64,000 bases of DNA from Mercurialis annua. Its lineage: Eukaryota > Streptophyta > Magnoliopsida > Malpighiales > Euphorbiaceae. The first letter of the stretch is position 1. Each line of letters starts with the position of its first letter. The DNA lies in NCBI RefSeq assembly GCF_937616625.2, contig NC_065570.1:8070001-8134000 (forward strand), read 5' to 3'. A program made the position numbers and the translations under genes. Below the pieces are notes generated by a model. That model was not told the origin of the DNA and made no database searches. It was given only the letters and a program-made list of their open reading frames with translations. Positions 55,351 through 64,000 of the stretch are shown here, piece by piece.

Positions 55351-56538
55351 AGTTTATTTGTTAAATATATATTAATTTTAAAATTTTATCTGTTTGATTC
55401 AATGTCTTTTTAGTCTGTATCGCTTATTTAGAGCTGATGTGAAGCAGTATTATACGACAGCGTTTATAATTAATATATAACCTACTTGACATATACAATA
55501 TCGCATCACATCAACTTAACAAATCATGTGTATATTTGATAAAGATCAAAATAAAGACCATAGTATTATATTAGATAAATTAATTGAAATTGTGGGTCGG
55601 CAAATTTATTTTACCTTAAAGAAATTTCTTGAGCAGAATCTATGGGATTTTCTAAATAAATCCCAACTATGAGACATCATTTTTAAACTTTTTCATTAAA
55701 TTAATCTCAGCTCGAACTGTGTAGGCCTCATGATTTCAGATTTTAAACAGTTACACAAATGAATACGGTTTGAATATGCAACCTCACTTAAATTAAGAGC
55801 GCCTTATCGACTTACTTCTACGCTGTATAACTTTTTACCTTTAAACTTTGAAGTGAATTGTTATATAACATTAGAATGGGTACTATCGGCCACCTTTTGC
55901 TGACGTGGTTTTTTCCTTCATCCAATCAGTGGAGAACATGTGGCGAAGAGTACCCATTTTGTAACTTTTCTCATAGTTCGGTGCCCATTTTGTAACAAAA
56001 GAAAGTTCAGTATCCATTTTGAAACTTTCATATAGTTCAGTACCCTCACAAGTTTAATACCCAAAATATAATCACATTCAAAAGACTAATTAAAAGGGAA
56101 ATGAAGAGAAGTTACAATCCATTTTCATAAAGAAAATTTGCACCACCAAGAATAATGCACACTTGTGCTCACCTAGAACGAAAGTTGCATACACACTTGA
56201 TGAAGTTGAAACCCATTAACACAACTATATATAAATATGGACCATTAACAACCTAACCATATATATATGCACCACGATGAGCTTATTGCGTTGCATAGGA
56301 TTTACATCATATGCTTCTCACAAGCATTATCCGATGTATATATACTATGTTCTTTAACTCTCCACAAACAATCTTTGTTCATGATTAAGTGCTTATGAAT
56401 TAATTAATTAACTTCATGATTAAGATGATACAAACTAAAGATTCTAATTAGTAGACTATTTGAAGCTTTCCTAACTATAAATTTAATTAAAGAACATCAT
56501 TAACATCTCCAAAATGAGAGTTTTAGGACAAACCTTGA
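55351..56538. other. Spacer and 3' flank of the trihelix gene
   Basis: At 55885-56045 there are repeated variants of CCCATTTTGTAAC and TAGTTCGGT. These resemble, inverted, the TIR of the MITE at 1631-2065 and are probably a relic of that family. The right end should hold the 3' UTR of the trihelix gene. Otherwise nothing recognised. Confidence 0.4.
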
Positions 56539-57594
56539 TTACATGTCTTGTCTAGTGAGCTTATTAAGAAGAGCTGTAATAAGTAAATCTCGTTTCTCAG
56601 CCCTAGCTTCTTCTCTAATTCTTCTTTGTTCTTCGCGTTCTCTCCATCTTCTATCCATCATTATCCTCTCATTCTCTAAAGCTTCCATTTTCTGTCTCCA
56701 CTCCATTTCCCTCATCTTCCTCTCGTTTTCCCTCATCTCGAACGCCTCTCTCCATTGCATTTCCATCTGTATCTGCTGCTTCATAAACTCCTCCAATATC
56801 TCCTTCAAGTTATTACTATTACTATTTCCGCTACTATTCGCATTCATCTTACCCTTTTTCCGCTTTCTAACGCTGCTCTTTTCCCCTTCGCTCTCCTCGT
56901 TCTCGTCCTCCTCCTCCGACGAAAGCTGCACCCCAGCTTTCGTCTTCGAACCTCCCCCTGCTGCTCCTTCCGCCTCCGCCCACAGCATTCTCTGCATCCT
57001 CGCTGCGAAAATCGCTTGTAACTCGTTGTAAAATGGAAACTGCTGGCGTAACGATTCAGGCTCCATTGTTTCGCATCCCTGAAATAAAATATCAAATCTA
57101 ATTTAGGGTTTCATTCTTCTTCGTATTTTTTTGTATGAATGACGATATATTTATAACTCTACTACTTAAACAGTTTACGCACACTCAAGGCTACGATTTC
57201 TTCATAATACAAACACGAAACCAATCAAGAAAACAAAATACAATCCGGATTTCGTCTTAATCCATAGTTTAAAGTTAATATTAATAACAGAAAATAATAC
57301 CTTGTAGCGAGTAACTAGGTTTTTCCATTTGCACTTGCACTGTTCAGAGCTCCGATGAAACCCTTTTTCCTTCATTTTATTAGAAATAACCTCCCAAAGA
57401 AGCTTATTTCTCTTAGTCTCCATGAACGTGCGATCTAACTCTGCTCGGATCATTAAAAACTCTTTGGTTTCTTGAATACTCCATTGCGGAAATCTATCAG
57501 AATCAACACTAACAGTAGTACTGATTTGATGCTGTTGATGCTGCTGCTGATGCTGCTGATGATGATGGTGGTGGTGGTGGTGGCCTCCTTCCAT
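56539..57594 (-). CDS. Trihelix (GT factor) transcription factor, GT-3 subgroup
   Basis: Two exons, 57594-57301 and 57078-56539, joined at AAG|GTATTA...CAG|GGATGC, give 277 residues. GT-3 proteins are nuclear factors binding GT-box type promoter sites. A poly-His/Gln N-terminus (His8 at about 5-12, then a QQHQQQHQQHQ run) precedes the single trihelix domain (about 33-100): RFPQWSIQETKEFLMIR, FMETKRNKLLWEVISNKM, EQCKCKWKNLVTRYK, with the three spaced tryptophans. Exon 2 continues with GCETMEPE and QQFPFYNELQAIF, motifs shared with GT-3a/GT-3b. An acidic Ser/Glu segment, a basic KRKKGK (possible nuclear signal) and a long C-terminal coiled coil follow (WREAFEMRENERKMREMEW to LLITALLNKLTRQ), used for dimerisation in this group. 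Length agrees with GT-3b. Apparently intact. Confidence 0.94.
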
Positions 57595-57689
57595 TAAAAG
57601 AACGCAGATTTTATTAAAGATTAAGATGGATTGAAGTGAAAAGATGATTAAAGATCGAGAAATGGAAAAAGAAAAAAAAAGATGGGAAG

Positions 57690-57703
57690 AAAAAGATTTA
57701 TAG
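57690..57703 (-). promoter_or_regulatory. Likely TATA box of the trihelix gene
   Basis: CTATAAATC on the minus strand, about 100 bp upstream of the ATG at 57594. Spacing suits a leader of roughly 70 bases. Confidence 0.5.
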
Positions 57704-58445
57704 TAAGGTGGTGTGAACAGAAAAGGAAAGTGTGAATCGTCAAGAAGAAAGAAAAGAATTTAAGAAATGGTAAAGCCACATTTTATAATATTTTAATTGT
57801 TTATTTTTTTAATAAATATAACGATTCTTCATTTTAATAATTTAATAATATAGCTTGTTTTAGTTGTCAAAATGGTGGATTTTTTTATAATATTCGTTCA
57901 GATGTAGAGATTATTTAATTGCTTTTTCTTTTAATTTATTTATGCAAGATCTAAAAAATTATTTATTTGATTTTTTTAATTGTTTTGACACTTTAAATAA
58001 TAGAATTAAAATAGTAAATAATAATATTTAATTCTTCATGTAAATAATTAAAATATTAAACATGAGTTAATATGTACATGTTTGTATGTAAAAATAAACA
58101 TAACTTGATCTCTTTGAAAAGTTGTAAAATAGATGAAATTTGAACTATATAAATTCTATTAATTGGATGATCTTTATTTAAAAAGAAGTAACATATTAAA
58201 TGAGTTATAGTTTTAAAATAATTAAATTAATAAGTTTTAAAAAAATCTATACCGTTTTGTTTTGTTGAATTATCTGTCTACGCGGAAACTAATTTATCTT
58301 TCTTTTGATTGATCATTCTTTTTTGTAATAATTTTAGTTGTTCACATTACGTTCACGTGTCGTCAGGTATACGGGACATATATACCTGATGAGGTGGGGG
58401 CTTTATTCGCTGCAATCAGTTTTAGTAAAACTTGTACAACAAGCT
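57704..58445. other. Upstream region of the trihelix gene
   Basis: AT-rich; presumably the distal promoter. No recognised element until the target duplication at 58446. Confidence 0.4.
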
Positions 58446-58454
58446 AACTATTTA

Positions 58455-59474
58455 GGGATAAGGTGCAAAAGTAACCCTAATGTTTATCCAACATCTCATT
58501 TCATTCCTTTAGATTTTTTGGATCTCAATCCTCATATTGGCAACGAAGTATAAAAATGATCCTTATATTTTGAAAATTAAAATTTAGACCCTGGAGTTAA
58601 TTTCACCATTAAAATAAGGTCATTTTTGCACCTTTTGCACTTTTGTAACAATATTAGGGTCATTTATATATGTTTTTGCTGACATATATCTAAAAATTAA
58701 TTTTTTAAATTTTTATTGTAAATTTTTCATTTAAATATTCTATCAATCAAATAATTTTTTTTTTAAATTCTCGACCTTTATTGTTTTTACTTCATTTAGT
58801 ATCCACAATATTAAGGGGGGAGAAAATACCTAACCAAAACATATACCGAAATTGAAAGTGGATTGGTTAGTGACTAATATGGTTTAATTGTGTTTAGGAT
58901 TTTGATTTTGATTTGATTTCACTGAACCTAATCCAAAAAAAACGAACTTCCACACGTCATATATATATATATAACGGCGTGTGTATGGAAGTTCGTTTTT
59001 GGATTAGATTCAATTAAATTCAAAAATTGAAATTTTTATAAATTTTAAATTCAATCAAACTATATCAACTATTAACCAATTCATTTTCAATTTTGGTTAG
59101 GTTTTGTTTAGTATTTGCTCACCTCTAATTCTGTAGATAATAAATGGAATAAAAACAATAAAGATTGAAAATTTAAAAAAAAAAATTGGTAAAATATTTA
59201 CATGAAATTTATAATAGATGTTTAAAATATTATTTTTTTATAAATCAACTGAAAGTCACATATATAAATTATTCTAGTGTGGCCACTGAGGTGTAAAAAT
59301 GACTCTCAATTTAACGGTAAAAATTTAACCCCGTCTAACAGAGAGATTTAAATTTTAACTTTTAAGACACTACAGTCATGTTTCAACTTCGGTGGCAATT
59401 GAGATCTAAAAAAAGATAGAGTAGTCAAGTGAGATTTTGAATAAATATTAGGATTATTTGTGTACCTTATCCCA
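58455..59474. mobile_element. Large foldback element, Mutator-like (1020 bp, perfect 9-bp TSD)
   Basis: The left arm GGGATAAGGTGCAAAAGTAA pairs with the complement of the right end (GGGATAAGGTACACAAATAA). Pairing recurs inward (TTATTGTTTTTACTTCATTT/TTATTGTTTTTATTCCATTT and CGAACTTCCACACG around the centre near 58960). The duplication AACTATTTA is perfect (58446-58454 and 59475-59483). The central 58828-59112 part may be a second palindromic element nested inside. Non-coding. Confidence 0.8.
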
Positions 59475-59483
59475 AACTATTTA

Positions 59484-60657
59484 TATAGTCGGTTTTCTTT
59501 TCTTAATCAAATATTTTTTTATGTTGTCACTCTCAACTTTTTATAATGTAATCTTTGATCTTAATCTAATGAAACTTTTGTCAACTTTATGGTCTTTGTG
59601 GCTTTGAACCGTGTAAAGGGGACAAATTTCAAAACTTGGACAATGGAACAGCTTCAAGATTTTATGTGGGGTAAATTATGATTTTTGTATACTTATTTTA
59701 ATGTTTATAAAATAAAAATATTTTTATTTATTGTTAGATGAACTATTAACATTTTAGTTAGGTGATGAAATTGATAAAATAAATTATAAAAATAAACAGA
59801 TAGATTATAATACTTTTTTAGTGGGTGTGAAAATGTGATGGATTAAGCTAATGTTGTTGAACTAAATGATAGTATATGATTAAAAAAGTTGATGATAAAC
59901 CTAATTATCTCATGAGACGATTTAAATATAAAACCATCAATTTTATTATAACATCTGTAATTAAAATAAAATAAATAAAATATAATGAATAGTTGAGTAA
60001 TATCAGTAATTTAGTAACTAAATTTAATTTAATTTGAATCCTATCAATAGTTCTCAAAAAAGACCTTTAACTATTAAAGAATTATTCTATACTTTATTTG
60101 TTGCATGGATTTTCAAAATCTATTGTGGATTTGTTTTTAATAAATTGAACTATTCTATTTTTTTTATAAAGCTGACATTTGAAGCTTGGGTTAATTAGAT
60201 TAGCTTATAATTCCATAATTATATTATATAAGTATAAAACATTAAACATTTATGTGTGTTAAAATTGATCATTCATGATCTCCATTTGAAGGTAACCCTA
60301 GCTCTTGTTTGTTGGATACATATATATATATAAAAAGGGGCTCTGGAATATAGAGAAAAACTCACCGTTTAGGAAGTAACCATAGAAATGATGGAATCTG
60401 CTATTTATTTATCTTTCTATATTTATATTTTTATTGAATATTTTTTTAGTATATTATTGTTTGATACCTAATATCAATACAGTTTCTTATTTTAAGGAGA
60501 AATTTTTCGAAAAAAATAAAAAATCGTGGTTGGGAAGGTCATAGTAGTAAAAGCCGTTTGAATTTTTTTTTTTAGACATTGAAAAGATTTGTTTTGTTGT
60601 TATAGAAAAGAGAAAAAAATAATTTAAGAAAGGAAATCAACCTTCGGGAAAAGCATG
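59484..60657. other. AT-rich spacer, nothing recognised
   Basis: No protein frame, RNA or repeat boundary seen. Confidence 0.4.
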
Positions 60658-60665
60658 AAAAAAAA

Positions 60666-61287
60666 GGCTTAATTCCTTAAAAAAATCCCACCTTGCACTT
60701 TTTTTTCGTTTATACCCTGACCTTGTAAAAACACCATTTTTACCCAATTTTGGGTTTTTATGTTTCATCCCTACCCAAAAGCATTAAAATGTACTCTTTT
60801 CATTTGAAAAAGAGTTTAAAATATACTTTTTTCTATTTTTAAAAATACAAATAAATCCTTAAACTTAAAAAATAATCAAATACATCCAAATAATTAATTA
60901 ATTTTTTTAATTTTGTAAAATAATAAAAAAATTATAAAATTAAAAAAATTATTATTATTTTAAATTTTTTTGTCGGAAATATTTTTTAAAAAATTTAAAA
61001 AAATTAAAAAAAATAGGAAATATTTTTTAAAAAAATTAAAAAAAAATTATTATTTTTTTGAAGAAGATGGTATTTTTGTACTATTAATAATATTAATATC
61101 TAATTAGTATATAAGTTAAAAATGAAGGATTGTTTTAAACTCATTTTCAAATGAAAAGAGTACAATTTAATACTTTTGGGTAGAGATGAAATATAAAAAC
61201 TAAAAATTGGGTACAAATGGTGTTTTTACAAGGTCAGGGTATAAACGAAAAAAAATGCAAGGTGGGGGTTTTTTAAGAAATTAAACC
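60666..61287. mobile_element. Foldback MITE (622 bp), same family as 63456-63827
   Basis: The left arm GGCTTAATTCCTTAAAAAAA pairs with the right arm GGTTTAATTTCTTAAAAAAC (minus strand). TCGTTTATACCCTGACCTTG and CTTTTCATTTGAAAA are shared within the arms. Runs of eight A flank both ends. The middle is low-complexity A/T. Confidence 0.8.
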
Positions 61288-63446
61288 AAAAAAAAGATTC
61301 GAATGGTATTATCCCTCCGTCGCTCCCAGAATAAAAGGGCGGACTATCAAAATTCTTGAAGATGAATCCAAAATCAAAGATGAAAAATACCAAATATGTG
61401 CATTAACTAAAGTAAATCAATCAACCATGAATCAAATAGCAAACTATATAATTAATCATTTGATTGCAATGTGAATTACCAAATAAAAGGAAGGATAAGA
61501 TCTCATAAACATGGTACCTGAACTTTTATATACTTTTTATAATTGGATCCTTCATTTTTTCAGTTATATCCTTAAACATTTAATTTTATAATTCATGAGT
61601 TTTTTGAAGATGAAAATTTATCTCATGCACTATAAACATATAATTCTGTTAGAGTATGACATTGAAATATCAATTTAACTATCATGTGGTTTCAACTTTT
61701 GACATAGAAAGTCCTATGAAATTTTTTACATCAGAAAGGGTCATATGTGGTATAGATTTCTAGCAAAATATATCAAATTTCATTAGTAAAATTAGTTGAA
61801 TGGCTTAACTAATATAAATAAGGTGCAATTTAATTACTCAATTTGTTTTCATTTTAAAATAGCCTAAAGTACAAAAATAAAAATATGAAAATATATTAAT
61901 ATATTATTTCATTTTTCATAATTTAATAAATACAAATAATTCTAAATAATTATTTATTCAAATGACTCTCTTAGTTATTGTTTTTATATTTTTTAACTCA
62001 TTGATAAAAAAATAACACCACCAACTTAAATATCAAATTTTGAATTTTTTAATTATTTTATATACTAAAATATTAAACTTAATTATTTAATAAATTTCCT
62101 CAAAATAATTATTTAATTAATCGATTAACTAAAAAATCTAACTATAGAATTTGAACTAAAACAATATAAATTTCGTGCATTTATCTACTCTAAAACTATA
62201 AAATAAGAAAAAGAAGATAGTGTTTCATAATAGGCTAAAAAATTGTGGTCTTCTTTTACTGATTTGTAATTTTTTATATTAAAAAATTTTGAATCAATTT
62301 ATTTATTTATTGCAATTTTATCATATTTTAATTTGTTAATTTTTTAAAAATTGTATGAAATATAAGACATCTAACAATAAAAACTATATTTAAAGAGATA
62401 ACTGAATTTTATTTTTTTTATTTTCAAAAAATATAAAATATATAGTTAGAAAAGGAGTGTTATATGATACGATTAGTTTAAGGGTTATCCTTACTATTTA
62501 TCACCATTTTTTACGTTTTGTTTTCGATTTAAGCAAAATCTAAAAAACGTCTCACCTTACAAATCAGTTTGCGTTTTATGCTTTAATTTCCATAAAAATA
62601 TTGTCGTTTTTAGCCGTGTGAATGACCAAAACAATATCGTATAACACACTACGCTGTATATATACCATAAAATGAATGGTCGGAATATACAGTACTATGT
62701 TTTCTAAATTGTGTTTGAATAAGAAAAATGTAAAAAATGGAGACATATTATAACAATAACTCTTAATTTAATGTATTTTGTTTTACTTTTCTTCAGTTAA
62801 ATATAATAAAAATGATAATTCAGAAATTTAATTAAAACAAATAAAGTTGAGAAAACCAATTCTAAAGCATAAGTAATGAGCTTTGGATGTTTATGGGACT
62901 TTATATTTTCTTTTAGGATAATAATAAAATATAAAAATTCAGGGACCATGTAATGTGTTTGCCAAAACAAAGCTTAAGAAAATCCCTTTTTGAAAAGGAT
63001 TTTTAATTTAAACAAGCTCCATGCTAAAGGGGTGTTAATTTATGGATTATATAAATGACTTAAGTGGCAATCTGCTCCTTCAATTTGTAAGCAATGATCA
63101 ATTAACATATAAATTAATTTTACAGAATAAATTAGTCACGAATTTATTGATTATAGGAAATTAATCTCATTTTAACAATTTGTCTCCTCAATATATAAGC
63201 TAATTGTTTTTTAAATTGGCAATTTATTTCAACTTGTAAATTAATTTGTCCAAATAGATTAATTGTTCATAATTGGCAAATTCGTGACTAGTTTATTTAT
63301 AAAGTTAATTTATATATTAATTGTCCATTACTTATATGTTGAGGGGTAAATTACTACTTACATTTTGTATAAATTATAGATTTTGAATAGAATAGCATTT
63401 TTAGTAACATTGATCATTCGAAATATTTTTAAATTTTGATTTGTTA
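61288..63446. other. AT-rich spacer, no gene recognised
   Basis: Over 2 kb with very low GC and stops in all frames. Short inverted segments near 63060-63330 (around AATTTGTAAGCAATGATCAA and TTAATTGTCCATTACTTATA) suggest another decayed foldback, but no ends could be fixed. Confidence 0.4.
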
Positions 63447-63455
63447 TAAAAAATA

Positions 63456-63827
63456 GGCCTAATTACTTAAAAAAAATTCATCTTATAACATTTTTTCGTT
63501 TATACCCTCACGTAGGAAAAAGTTCATTTGTACCCTTTTTTTTATTTTTCGTTTTCATCTCTACCCTAAAATTTAATTTTTTTGATAATTAAATTAATTA
63601 AAGGATAAAAATATTATAAATGATTAATAATATTAATGTTTAATTAGAATATAAGCTAAATATAAAGGATAATTTTGAATATTTTCCAAATGAAAAGAGG
63701 TCAAATTAGCTTTTTAGGGTAAAAATAAAAATAAAAAATCAAAAAAAGGGTACAAATGAACTTTTTCCTATATCAGGGTATAAACGAAAAAATATTATAA
63801 AATGGAGATTTTTTAAGTAATTAGGCC
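63456..63827. mobile_element. Mutator-like foldback MITE (372 bp, perfect 9-bp TSD)
   Basis: The left arm GGCCTAATTACTTAAAAAAA pairs with the right arm ending TTTTTTAAGTAATTAGGCC. TTCGTTTATACCCT is shared, as in the 60666 element. The duplication TAAAAAATA is perfect (63447-63455 and 63828-63836). Confidence 0.92.
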
Positions 63828-64000
63828 TAAAAAATAAGTTCAATAAAATTTATAATGCAAATAATCTAAACTGTACACCCTATTATGTGGCTGTTTTTCA
63901 TATTGTAGTACGCGTTGTTCTGCCATGTCCCACGTGAGGCGCCATCCATCTTTGTACACGTGTCCATCATGCATGGTTAAGATTAGATGATTTTAACAAC

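Noticed and set aside
56543..57095. Serine/leucine-rich plus-strand frames and an overlapping minus frame
   Set aside because: Antisense or shifted readings of the trihelix exon 2.

Overview
This is nuclear DNA from a flowering plant, most likely a eudicot. It is AT-rich and its genes have introns. It carries two S1/SPH self-incompatibility-protein homologues, a nuclear-encoded organellar ribosomal protein uL1 with 10 coding exons, and a GT-3-type trihelix transcription factor. The rest is plant transposons. I could not fix the species. Everything comes from reading the sequence; no database search was run.

Layout, left to right. 1-1012 is a GATGTATC-rich minisatellite. 1007-1500 holds a short open frame and a broken trace that resembles the start of an adenylate isopentenyltransferase. 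1531-2201 is a 100-bp direct duplication with a Mutator-like foldback MITE inside one copy. SPH gene 1 is at 4414-4839 (+). 5393-23058 is one 17.7-kb tandem LTR element (LTR-internal-LTR-internal-LTR, period 7379 bp). It has tRNA-iMet primer sites and Ty3-like ends but no intact gag-pol, and a single TTGAA duplication flanks it. The organellar uL1 gene is at 24166-27271 (-). 27580-27996 is a cluster of GACGTC motifs with a 94-bp direct repeat, followed by a long (AT)n tract.

29178-37509 is a complete CACTA (En/Spm) transposon with a TTT duplication and two apparently intact genes on the minus strand: a TNP2 transposase and a Transposase_24-type second protein. It interrupts an old, decayed LINE. 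SPH gene 2 is at 39393-39839 (-). A LINE 3' remnant lies at 41708-43010. 44273-48993 is an intact Ty1/copia element with a 1333-aa open gag-pol and an AGTTT duplication. The right third contains a hAT-like element made of GTTCGGCTCG-type repeats, several foldback elements with 9-bp duplications, a pair of tRNA-derived SINEs, and the trihelix gene at 56539-57594 (-).

Only four host genes look functional: two SPH, uL1 and the trihelix factor. They show no pathway relation to each other. The SPH pair looks like an old local duplication now 35 kb apart because transposons filled the interval. The most unusual features are the tandem three-LTR element, the complete CACTA element with a GC-rich leader and a duplicated exon-like segment, and a series of foldback elements that differ internally but share a GGCTTAATT-like terminus and 9-bp target duplications.
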